Assembly (NCBI GenBank): GCA_024235855.1 | Contig: JACKLN010000013.1 | Span: 1-64,000 of the forward strand | DNA: 64,000 nt | Direction of reading: 5' to 3' | Source of the DNA: Burkholderiaceae bacterium | GTDB taxonomy: Bacteria > Pseudomonadota > Gammaproteobacteria > Burkholderiales > Burkholderiaceae_C | Program-made: the position numbers and the translations under genes | The notes under the pieces: model-generated | What the model was told of the DNA's origin: nothing | What the model saw: the letters and a program-made list of their open reading frames with translations, nothing else | Databases searched by the model: none | Part shown: piece by piece, positions 24,965-32,416 of the stretch | Layout: each line of letters begins with the position of its first letter | How positions within the stretch are numbered: position 1 is the stretch's first letter

Positions 24965-25489
24965 ATGCGTTCCACCGCGCTCGCCGCGCTGCTGAGTGCC
25001 ACCCTGCTGCTGCCGACAGTGGCATCAGCGGCGCCGCCCTCCTACGCCGAGTCAGGCCAGGCCACACGCGCGGTGGCCGAGCCCTACTTCGACGCCTACA
25101 TCGCCCGGCACTGGGACCGCCTAGCGCCCTTGCTCGCCGAGAAAGGGAGCTTCGAGGACCCCACGGCGGCCCTGGTCTTCGGGACGGTGAAGCAGCAGGG
25201 CAAGGCTGCCACGCTGAAGAACTTTCGCGAAGGCTACGAAGCCATCCGGCACATGGCGTTCCATCCGTCACGCGTGTTCTATGCCGGCGAACATGCCATC
25301 TTCGAAGGCACGCTGGACTGGACGCTGGCGTTGGACGGCGGCCGGCAGGCGGTGACCACCGGCATGCCTTTCGTCACCGTGCTGCGCGTCGTCGATGGCC
25401 TGGTGGTGGAGCACCGGGACTATGCCGACTACACGCCATTCCTGGCGGCCGTGAAGGCGGCCCGCGCGCCAACGGCGCCGTCGCGTTAG
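24965..25489 (+). CDS. Exported NTF2/SnoaL-like protein
   Basis: A 174-residue protein with a signal peptide (LAALLSATLLLPTVASA-A) and one NTF2-like alpha+beta barrel (AEPYFDAYIARHWDRLAPLLAEKG at about 37-60, FEGTLDWTL, FVTVLRVVDGLVVEHRDYADY). The last part is the usual C-terminal strand pair of SnoaL-like folds. Such domains bind small ligands or act as isomerases or hydrolases. No catalytic set is recognisable. Confidence 0.75.
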   Translation: MRSTALAALLSATLLLPTVASAAPPSYAESGQATRAVAEPYFDAYIARHWDRLAPLLAEKGSFEDPTAALVFGTVKQQGKAATLKNFREGYEAIRHMAFHPSRVFYAGEHAIFEGTLDWTLALDGGRQAVTTGMPFVTVLRVVDGLVVEHRDYADYTPFLAAVKAARAPTAPSR

Positions 25490-26314
25490 TGCGGTGGCCA
25501 GCTGATCTTGGTCTGATCGTCAGAGCACGTGCCAGCCGACCCGCGCATGGCAAGGTCTGCTGACAGTCGACGTCGCGCGTGGCTGCTACCGACGCACCCT
25601 CGTCGTCCCGGCACCAGTCCGCATTGACGGCATGGCTGCGGTCACTGCCGCTTCGTGCGAGGGTCTCTTCGGACTGCTCGCGGCAAGTTGCTGTCGCTGG
25701 TGAGGGGCAGCCTCCGGGTAGGCATTCAGTGGCCATTTCCCCATTCCGCCAAGCCATCGACCGTTAGAATTTGTCCGACACACCTCAACAGTCGGGGTGA
25801 GATCGGACCCTCTACGGCCACCGCGTGAGAGGTGCGTCGGTGACAGCCACGGCATCCAAGCCGCACGGGGTGAGGACAGGCCGGAAGCTGAGATCCGCCC
25901 CCCAATTTCCTCGTGCAGATGAGCACAGTTTGGTGGTGGGTCGTGCTGGCCACAGGGCCGCAGGTTAGGACCGCGCCGTCCAAATCTTCCCGCCCTGACG
26001 CCTCGAATGTCTCAAAACATTCCCGGCGATAGGCCCGCTCGCGAGTCGAGAATCGGGAAGACGTCGAGCGGTGATCTTGGCACCACAGCGACTTTTCGAA
26101 AGCAAACTCTCAGCCAACGTGAACACCCGTCCACTCAGCCGCCACGTTGCCGTTCGCTTGCAACAGCGCTCGATTCCACTCCTCGTCGCTGACCCGCTTG
26201 ACCCCTACGAGCGCACCGTAGATGCCAAGCGGCGACTTTGCAGCGCTGTGACAATCGGACTTGCATTGTCCGTGCTCGGTTCATTGGCGCCAAGCATGGC
26301 CAAGTGAGGGGCAC
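25490..26314. other. Gene-free, lower-GC interval
   Basis: More than 800 bases without a supportable gene. Short frames on both strands lack ribosome sites and recognisable domains. The base composition is lower in GC and less codon-structured than the flanks up to 25.49 kb. A 78-residue frame at 26071-26307 ends in a hydrophobic helix but has no ribosome site. I read the interval as degraded or recently acquired DNA leading into the island gene at 26.3 kb. Confidence 0.5.
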
Positions 26315-27994
26315 TTGAGTCAAGACACATCGCCAGCGAGCACGCGTCCACTGCCATTCCGCCTTTGGCCGTCGGCAAGGGCACTTACGGGGTTCGCGCT
26401 GCTGGCATGGCTGATTTCACTAGGGCTCAACGGCTTCGTGGATGTCAACCAGCGTGCCTACAGCGGTGCTCACGTGCTCGCCATCGGTTGGCTCGGCCCT
26501 CTCATGGTCAACTTCGCCTGGTATGCCAACCTGTTCTTCCTGATCAGTGTCGCTCTGCTTCTAGGCAAGCGTTCGGCGGTCTGGTCGTCCCTTCTTGCAG
26601 CAGCGGTTCCCCTGCAAACGATCACGTTCGTGAAGGTTCCTCTCAATGAGGCCGGCGGTGCCATTGGTGTCTTTGGCCTCGGATGGGGCTTCGTGGTTTG
26701 GTACTCAGCAATGTTGCTGCTAGTCGCTGCCGCCGGGACCCGTCAGATCGAATTGCATGCCGATCGCCGGGCGCCGAGCGCGGAAATGCGCCAGTGGGGC
26801 TTGGCCCTGTGCCTCGGGTTCATCTTGTTTGCCGGCGCACTCGCACTTCACGATCGACTGAGAGCCAACACCGCTGACGGTGAGCGACTTCGCCAAGTTG
26901 CCTTCAAGCGAGGTGCCGTTTGCAACATCGAGCAGCCGCGCGCGGGGGAGTCGACTGCGCTCGGGGACGGGCCGCTGGAAGTCCGGACCCTCGATGGCAG
27001 CAGCAGGTTGGCCTATCCGTTCAACGATGTGCGCGATCTGCTGAATTGGGGTATTCCGACCGTAAGGGCGGCCGGTCGCGACTACTCGTTCGCGTTCGCG
27101 GGTGATGAACTTGTCTTGACGTCGGTCCCCGCGGTGGGGCCACCGGCTGCAACTCTCGTCGTCGATCCAGGGACGCCGCAGAACAAGTACGCGATCACCG
27201 TTTCACTGGAAACGGGTCAACCCGGCGACGAGCCGTTTCGGTTCACGTGGACGAAGGATCGTGGCTATGGAAACGGATACTGTCCGGACTACGCCACCTT
27301 CCCTCGCCCAGGCGAGCAGCCGAGGGAGATGCTCGAACAGGCACTAGCCCTGGGCCCGCAGGCATCTCGTGCGGCGGTGTTCAACACCAGGCACGAGCAG
27401 GAAATGAAGAGGCGGAATGACGAGTCGAAGGGCCCGGTCATGGCAACTTTTCTGGGCGAGTCCGGCGTACCCAGGAGCGAGCCATCGTTGGATGTGCCGG
27501 GCCAGTCGGGACGACTTCAAGAACTCGCGCTGGCATTGGCCCGCGCTGAAGCCATGCGCTTAGAGAGGACACGCCGCATGAATGTCGGATGTCCCGAAGG
27601 GACGGGGTGGCTTTCCAGTTGGCAAAAGGTGCCGTATGCCGGCTCGCTGGACATCGATGCTGGCGTGCCGTTCATGGTGGATGAGCGAGCGTTCTATCTG
27701 AAGCGAAGTTTGCAGGTGAAGGCAGTGTGTGTCGGTGAATCCGTCTTCACGTACCATGAGGTCGCAGGCGACAGGGAAGGCAATCGGAGGTTGGCTATCG
27801 ACAAGCGGGCCCTAGCGGACTTCCGGTACCTTGGTGCAGTCACGATCGTCCTTCCGAAACCAGTACTCACGCCGGGAGCCGACTTTCGACTGACGGCAAT
27901 CGAAGAGCACGACGAAGGCATGTCAGCGCTGCTGGAACTCGAGAAGACAGGCCAAGTCATCGCATTCAGGGCCCCACTCAATTTCAAACGCTAG
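26315..27994 (+). CDS. Unidentified membrane-anchored protein in a lower-GC island
   Basis: A 559-residue protein that I do not recognise. The N-terminus has about five hydrophobic helices (within residues 22-175, e.g. LTGFALLAWLISLGLNGF and LGWGFVVWYSAMLLLVAAAG). A large soluble region follows, presumably periplasmic, with paired cysteines (VCNIE, GYCPDY, VGCPEG, VKAVCVGE). A TTG start at 26315 is chosen because GAGGGG sits just before it; an ATG at 26261 in the same frame is the alternative. Codon use is more AT-rich than in neighbours, suggesting transfer. No operon partner. Confidence 0.65.
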   Translation: MSQDTSPASTRPLPFRLWPSARALTGFALLAWLISLGLNGFVDVNQRAYSGAHVLAIGWLGPLMVNFAWYANLFFLISVALLLGKRSAVWSSLLAAAVPLQTITFVKVPLNEAGGAIGVFGLGWGFVVWYSAMLLLVAAAGTRQIELHADRRAPSAEMRQWGLALCLGFILFAGALALHDRLRANTADGERLRQVAFKRGAVCNIEQPRAGESTALGDGPLEVRTLDGSSRLAYPFNDVRDLLNWGIPTVRAAGRDYSFAFAGDELVLTSVPAVGPPAATLVVDPGTPQNKYAITVSLETGQPGDEPFRFTWTKDRGYGNGYCPDYATFPRPGEQPREMLEQALALGPQASRAAVFNTRHEQEMKRRNDESKGPVMATFLGESGVPRSEPSLDVPGQSGRLQELALALARAEAMRLERTRRMNVGCPEGTGWLSSWQKVPYAGSLDIDAGVPFMVDERAFYLKRSLQVKAVCVGESVFTYHEVAGDREGNRRLAIDKRALADFRYLGAVTIVLPKPVLTPGADFRLTAIEEHDEGMSALLELEKTGQVIAFRAPLNFKR

Positions 27995-28615
27995 GGCAAG
28001 CGTGGCCTTACGGCCGAATTGCGTCACCGGCCGGCGATGTGCAGGATCTGAGGGTCCGTGCCCAGCTTGTAGGTTTGCACTTGACCGGCAGGTGCAACTC
28101 ATGGACGGCCAGCGAGTCACCAAGCCCAAGGACACCCGGCGTCGGCCCACTGATGCTTTCAAGCAAACGCTCATTGATCGCAGCCTGGTACCCCGAACCT
28201 TGGTGGCCGCGATGGCCCACGATACCGGGATCAATGCGGAGCAGGACGCTACCGGGCGGCCGCTGGGGCTACCGGCTAAAGACTTGCGCTCAAGGACCCC
28301 TAGATTGTCACCTCGGTCGGGCGCGGGCTGCGCGCTGCGCCTCAATCGCCCTGCGTGCTGCCCGCAGCGTGTGCCCTCCGCTGCGGGGCTTCCTTCGGGT
28401 GACTGCTGGGCATCCTACCGGCAGCTTCAGGGTGGCGAGATCAGGTCAGTGAGTGTCGGCTGAGGGTCGACAACCGCCATTCGTTCCAGCTGAACCGAAA
28501 ACAGCGATCAGGCTGAAGCAGTCCCCGGATCGGCAGGCCCAGACTTTGGCAACCGCGCCGCCACCCGCTGGGGCAACGACTCCGCAGGTGCGGCGGCGTT
28601 CTCCCGTCCCAAGGC
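27995..28615. other. Gene-free interval with transposase debris
   Basis: About 620 bases between the island membrane protein and the prolyl-hydroxylase-like gene. Apart from a transposase-OrfA-like fragment at 28101-28260 I see no gene. The remainder is of mixed composition with short random frames. Confidence 0.5.
28101..28260 (+). pseudogene. Remnant of an IS66/IS3-type OrfA (HTH_Tnp_1) transposase
   Basis: The frame from ATG 28101 reads DTRRRPTDAFKQTLIDRSLV followed by PRTLVAAMAHDTGINAEQ. This resembles the N-terminal helix-turn-helix of IS66 TnpA and IS3 OrfA proteins (RRxxxxxFKxxLVxxSLxPGxSVAxxAxxHGINAN). The match stops after about 50 residues, where the family would continue with LFKWRR, so the gene is truncated. 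No inverted repeats or partner ORFs were found. It marks an old insertion at the edge of the lower-GC island. Confidence 0.5.
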
Positions 28616-29467
28616 TCAGGTGAACTCCCGCTCCCGCAGCCACTTCGTCGCCACCCACTTCTCGCCTGCCACCACCGGCCCGCCGCCGTGCAGCGTGCGC
28701 GTGCTGGCGTGCGCCCGGTCGTAGCTGAAGAAAACGGCGTTGCCCTTGATGGCGGCCACTTCCAGCGCCACGTCGGGGAAGGTGGTGGCACCGCCGCGTT
28801 CGGGCGTGTTCAGGTACATCACCAGCGTGCCCACGCGCTGGCCGCCGCGGGCGAGCACCGCCGCCGTGCCCGAGTGCTTGGGGTCGAAGTAGTCGTGGTG
28901 TGGCCGGTATTCCGCCCCCGGCCGATAGTGCAGCACCTGCAGGCCCTCGCCCCAGGCCACGGGCCAGTTCAGCAGCGTGGCGATGCGCTGTTCGATGCGC
29001 TGGATCAGCGGCGACTCGCCGCGGCCGAAGAACATGCCGTCGCTGGTGCGCGCGGCGTTCACTTCACTGCCGCCGGTGGTGTTAACCACGGTCTCCGACC
29101 GCGCCAGGCGCGGGCGTGACTCCTCGATCAACGCATCGCACTCGGCATCGCTGAGCAGGCCGCCGAACAGCACCACACGCGGCAGCTTCATGGCCAGCAG
29201 CACGCGCACCGGATGGCCGGCGACGTCGATCACCGTCACGCCGTCGCCGATGGCCGGCTCCGGCACCGGGCCGCTGGGTGGCAGCAGCACCGGCTGGCCG
29301 GTTTCCTGCTGGATCTGCTGCAGCGCCTGCAGCGCCGCGGCGTCGGCCCAGCCGCTGCTGCGCATGGCCGACAGCACGTCCTCGGCACGACAGCCGGCGG
29401 CCAGCTGGGCCCGCAGCCACTGGCGCAGGTCGTCGGTGATGTGCTGGGCGTGGGCGGTGGCGCTCAT
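28616..29467 (-). CDS. 2-oxoglutarate/Fe(II) dioxygenase, prolyl 4-hydroxylase-like
   Basis: A 283-residue cytosolic enzyme. The C-terminal P4H domain has the iron ligands His190 and Asp192 (PHHDYFDP) and His260 (TRTLHGGGPV), with Lys270 (GEKWVATKW) for 2-oxoglutarate. EVNAARTSDGMFF is the typical bacterial P4H strand. The first 70 residues are a helical region (LRQWLRAQLAAGCRAEDVL) seen in many betaproteobacterial relatives. Substrate not known; bacterial homologues modify proline in proteins such as EF-Tu or in repeats. Confidence 0.9.
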   Translation of the reverse strand: MSATAHAQHITDDLRQWLRAQLAAGCRAEDVLSAMRSSGWADAAALQALQQIQQETGQPVLLPPSGPVPEPAIGDGVTVIDVAGHPVRVLLAMKLPRVVLFGGLLSDAECDALIEESRPRLARSETVVNTTGGSEVNAARTSDGMFFGRGESPLIQRIEQRIATLLNWPVAWGEGLQVLHYRPGAEYRPHHDYFDPKHSGTAAVLARGGQRVGTLVMYLNTPERGGATTFPDVALEVAAIKGNAVFFSYDRAHASTRTLHGGGPVVAGEKWVATKWLREREFT

Positions 29468-29503
29468 TGTCTCGCTCCGGGCGTGCTGCAGGACAAGGCA
29501 GGG

Positions 29504-30289
29504 TCAGGCGGTGCCCTGCCGGCGGAACACCAGGCGGTCGGGGCTCGACACGGCAGGCACATAAGCGTAACCCTCGGCGTCGAAGGACTGCAGCTGCTCT
29601 GGCTGCTGCAGACGGTGGGTGATGGCGTGCCGTGCCATCAGGCCACGCGCCCGCTTGGCGAAGAAGCTCACCACCTTCCAGCCATCGGCCTTGCCTTCCT
29701 CGAACACGCACTCCACCACCCGGGCCTTCAACGCCTTGCGGTCGGCTGCCCGGAAGTACTCCTGCGACGCCAGGTTGACCACCACGGGCTGCTTCTGGCC
29801 GCGTTGGCGGCGATTCAGGTAATCGGCGATGGCGTCGCCCCAGTAGCCGTAGAGGTCCTTGGCACCGGGCGTGGCCAGCCTCGTGCCCATCTCCAACCGG
29901 TAGGGCTGCAGGCGGTCGAGGGGACGCAGCGCACCGTACAGCCCGGACAGGATGACCACGTGGTCCTGGGCCCAGGCCAGGTCGTCGACGCGGAGCGTCT
30001 TCGCGTCCAGCCCGCCGTAGACGTCGCCGTCGAAAGCCAGCGCGGCGGGCTTGCTGTTGCGCGTGCTGAAGGTCCGCCGCCAGGCGCCGTAGCGGGCCAC
30101 GTTCAGCTGCGCCAGCGGGTCGGACAGCGACATCAGCGACGCCACCTCGGCGGGTGACTTGGCCTTCAGCACGTCGATCAGCGCGGCGGCCTCGTCGACG
30201 AAGGCCGGCCGCGTGGCCAGGGCCTCGACGGCCGGCGGCGTGGGGGTCTCGTAATCCAGGCTCTTGGCAGGGGACAGCAGGAACAGCAT
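29504..30289 (-). CDS. yaaA: Peroxide stress protein YaaA
   Basis: A 261-residue protein of the YaaA/DUF328 family: LFLLSPAKSLDYETP at the start, FSTRNSKPAALAFDGDVYGGLDA, ILSGLYGALRPLDRLQPYRLEMG (positions about 114-136), NLASQEYF and VVSFFAKRARGLMARH. YaaA lowers free intracellular iron during peroxide stress in E. coli and binds DNA. Full length, 36 bases downstream-to-upstream spacing with the P4H-like gene, same strand. Confidence 0.94.
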   Translation of the reverse strand: MLFLLSPAKSLDYETPTPPAVEALATRPAFVDEAAALIDVLKAKSPAEVASLMSLSDPLAQLNVARYGAWRRTFSTRNSKPAALAFDGDVYGGLDAKTLRVDDLAWAQDHVVILSGLYGALRPLDRLQPYRLEMGTRLATPGAKDLYGYWGDAIADYLNRRQRGQKQPVVVNLASQEYFRAADRKALKARVVECVFEEGKADGWKVVSFFAKRARGLMARHAITHRLQQPEQLQSFDAEGYAYVPAVSSPDRLVFRRQGTA

Positions 30290-30320
30290 CGGCGGTCGGC
30301 GGGTGGTCGGTCGGGGATGA

Positions 30321-31031
30321 TCAGGGGTCGTCGTGCAACCGCGGTGTCACGTCCACGGCGTCCGTGTGGCCCAGCGCCGCGCGCCAGGTCCGGTAGGGGA
30401 TGTGGTGGGTCAAGCGGTGCAGCGCGCTGTCGATCAGCGACGGGTGCAGCACGTGTCCGACGCCGGCCGCCACGTCCAGCGTCGCGTCGCCGTGCAGCAC
30501 ACCCAGGTGCTGCAGGGCCTGGCGGGCGTGGGCGGCCGGGATGATCTCGTCGGCGGCACCATGGAAGAAGTGCAGCGTGGTCTGTCTCGGTGCCACGTCG
30601 GGCAGGCGTGCATAGCGCCCGGCAAAGGCCAGCACGCGGCCAGCCAGGCCGTCGGCCCGGCTAGCCAGTTCCAGCGCAAGGATGGCCCCCTGCGAAAAAC
30701 CGCCGATGGCGGTCGGCTGCGGGCCCACACCCAGACGCTGCTGGGTGAACTGCACCCAGTCCTGCAGCGGGCCAAGCGCGTCCTCGACCCGCGCGATGCG
30801 TCGTTCATCGTCGAGATCCCGGGCGGAGAACCACTGTCGGCCCGCCCCACCGCCATCCACCGGATGCGGTGCATCCGGCGCCAGGATGGCCGCCTTTGGA
30901 AACTGCGCACGCAGCGCCTCGGCCAGCGGGCGCATCAACGCACCGCGGCCGCCGTAGCCATGCAGCAGGATCAGCAACTGCGGCGGCGGGGCCGCATCGT
31001 CATCGGGCAACCATTCCAGGGCCAGGCGCAT
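30321..31031 (-). CDS. Alpha/beta-hydrolase, phospholipase/carboxylesterase (YpfH-like)
   Basis: A 236-residue serine esterase. LLILLHGYGG is the oxyanion strand, Ser113 lies in GGFSQGA, Asp161 in HGAADEIIP and His193 in GVGHVL. The family hydrolyses short acyl esters or lysophospholipids. It precedes yaaA on the same strand by 31 bases and may be co-transcribed with it. Confidence 0.88.
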   Translation of the reverse strand: MRLALEWLPDDDAAPPPQLLILLHGYGGRGALMRPLAEALRAQFPKAAILAPDAPHPVDGGGAGRQWFSARDLDDERRIARVEDALGPLQDWVQFTQQRLGVGPQPTAIGGFSQGAILALELASRADGLAGRVLAFAGRYARLPDVAPRQTTLHFFHGAADEIIPAAHARQALQHLGVLHGDATLDVAAGVGHVLHPSLIDSALHRLTHHIPYRTWRAALGHTDAVDVTPRLHDDP

Positions 31032-31385
31032 CCGACAATTGTCGCAGCGCGCATCGCGTCACCCACGCCTGATGGGAAGAGGTCTCGGCGGGCGGTCGTG
31101 CCTTGACCACGACCGTTGTTACAACTCGGCGTGATGTTCCGTCGAGGACAGACCGCCCGTCCCATACCCCACCGGGCTAGGACTCGACGTCGGTCGTGAA
31201 CCACGCCACGTGGCGGACGGTCATCACCGCCTTGACGCGCCGGCCATCCTGTGCGGTGTGTCGGTTCGTCGCACTACATCTGAAGCAACTGCTCGCAGCT
31301 TGCGACCACATCTCACTGCATTCGCAGTGAGTCCCCGTCAGCATCGCGTCCCTAAGGTCCGGGATGGACCGTGGAGGACGAGGAC
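31032..31385. other. Intergenic promoter region upstream of the envelope-machine operon
   Basis: A 354-base gap between two divergent transcription units. The plus-strand promoter of the 15-gene locus must lie here. I see a perfect palindrome at 31312-31331 and a small hairpin GGTCC-N5-GGACC just before the apbE ribosome site, but no convincing -35/-10 pair. No gene in either direction is supported. Confidence 0.5.
31312..31331. promoter_or_regulatory. Perfect 20-bp palindrome before apbE
   Basis: CTCACTGC-ATTC-GCAGTGAG has perfect 8-bp arms with a 4-base centre and lies 55 bases upstream of the apbE start. No T-run follows, so an operator is more likely than a terminator. The regulator is not known, and none is encoded next to it. 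Confidence 0.5.
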
Positions 31386-32387
31386 ATGCAGTTGCAACTG
31401 CCGCTTTGGCGGCCGCAAGCGGCCAGGGACGCCGCACATGCGGTGCGCGCCGGCCTGCTGCCGCGGCGTGCGCCTGGCGGCTGGCACAGCCGCGACGCCG
31501 CCGTCATGGGCACGGCCATCCACGTCGAACTCTGGGCCGACCGGCGCGCCGACGCCGAGGCTGCCATCGACGCCGTGATGGCCGAGATGCACCGCATCGA
31601 CGCCACCTACAGCCCGCACAAGCCCGACTCCGAACTCAGCCGCATCAACCGCGACGCCGGCCGCACCGCCGTGCCGGTGAGCGAGGAGACCTACGCCCTG
31701 CTGGCGCGGGCGCAGGCCTTCGCCGAACTCAGCGGCGGCGCCTTCGACATCAGCTATGCGGCCGTGGGCCGGCTCTACGACTACCGCCGCGGCATCGCGC
31801 CCGACGACGCCACGCTGGCGGCCGCGCGGTCGCTGGTGGGCTGGCGCGGCATCGAACTCGACCCCGCCTCGCGCAGCGTGCGCTTCGCCCGCGACGGCAT
31901 GTGCATCGACCTCGGCGGCTTCGCCAAGGGCCATGCGGTGGACGGTGCCGCAGCGCGGCTGAAGGCGCTGGGCATCGGCCACGCCTACGTCAGCGCCGGC
32001 GGCGACAGCCGCGTCATCGGCGACCGCCGCGGCCGCCCCTGGAGCGTGGCCGTGCGCGACCCCCGGCGCGCCGACGGCGTGGCCGCCCTGCTGCCACTGG
32101 AAGACTGCGCCGTCTCCACCTCGGGTGACTACGAGCGCTTCTTCGAGCGTGCCGGCGTGCGCCACCACCACCTGATCGACCCCGCCACCGGGCGCAGCCC
32201 GCAGGCGGTGCACAGCGTGACCGTGATCGCCGACGACGGCCTCACCGCCGAGGCCCTGAGCAAGACGCTGTTCGTACTCGGCCTGGAGCGCGGCATGGCC
32301 GCACTGGCGCAGGTGCCCGGTGCCGACGCCGTGGTCATCGACGCCCAGGGCCGGCTGCACTTCAGCCCCGGCCTGCAGGCCCGCTGA
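31386..32387 (+). CDS. apbE: FAD:protein FMN transferase (ApbE)
   Basis: A 333-residue ApbE enzyme, which attaches FMN to Thr/Ser of target proteins. Visible motifs are MGTAIHVELW, IDATYSPHKPDSELSRIN, GGAFDISYAAVG, DLGGFAKGHAVD, VSAGGDSR, HHHLIDPATGRSP and the Mg-site region ADDGLTAEALSKTLFVLG. Unlike most ApbE proteins no signal peptide or lipobox is seen before the domain. ATG 31386 is preceded by AGGACGAGG; a GTG at 31371 is possible. It is the first gene of a 16-kb co-directional locus. No FMN-attachment motif (DGxTGAT-like) was noticed in the other products. Confidence 0.92.
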   Translation: MQLQLPLWRPQAARDAAHAVRAGLLPRRAPGGWHSRDAAVMGTAIHVELWADRRADAEAAIDAVMAEMHRIDATYSPHKPDSELSRINRDAGRTAVPVSEETYALLARAQAFAELSGGAFDISYAAVGRLYDYRRGIAPDDATLAAARSLVGWRGIELDPASRSVRFARDGMCIDLGGFAKGHAVDGAAARLKALGIGHAYVSAGGDSRVIGDRRGRPWSVAVRDPRRADGVAALLPLEDCAVSTSGDYERFFERAGVRHHHLIDPATGRSPQAVHSVTVIADDGLTAEALSKTLFVLGLERGMAALAQVPGADAVVIDAQGRLHFSPGLQAR

Positions 32388-32416
32388 TTCACTCCATCCA
32401 GGCAGGAGGACGACCC

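Noticed and set aside
25765..25775. GTTAGAATT as a possible integron attC core site
   Set aside because: It does not fit GTTRRRY and no matching inverse core or cassette structure lies nearby.
26071..26307. A 78-residue frame with a C-terminal hydrophobic helix
   Set aside because: No ribosome site, no family, and it overlaps the possible upstream start of the island membrane protein.
31355..31370. GGTCC-GGGAT-GGACC hairpin before apbE as a riboswitch
   Set aside because: Only a 5-bp stem, no further conserved elements of FMN or other riboswitches in the 354-base gap.
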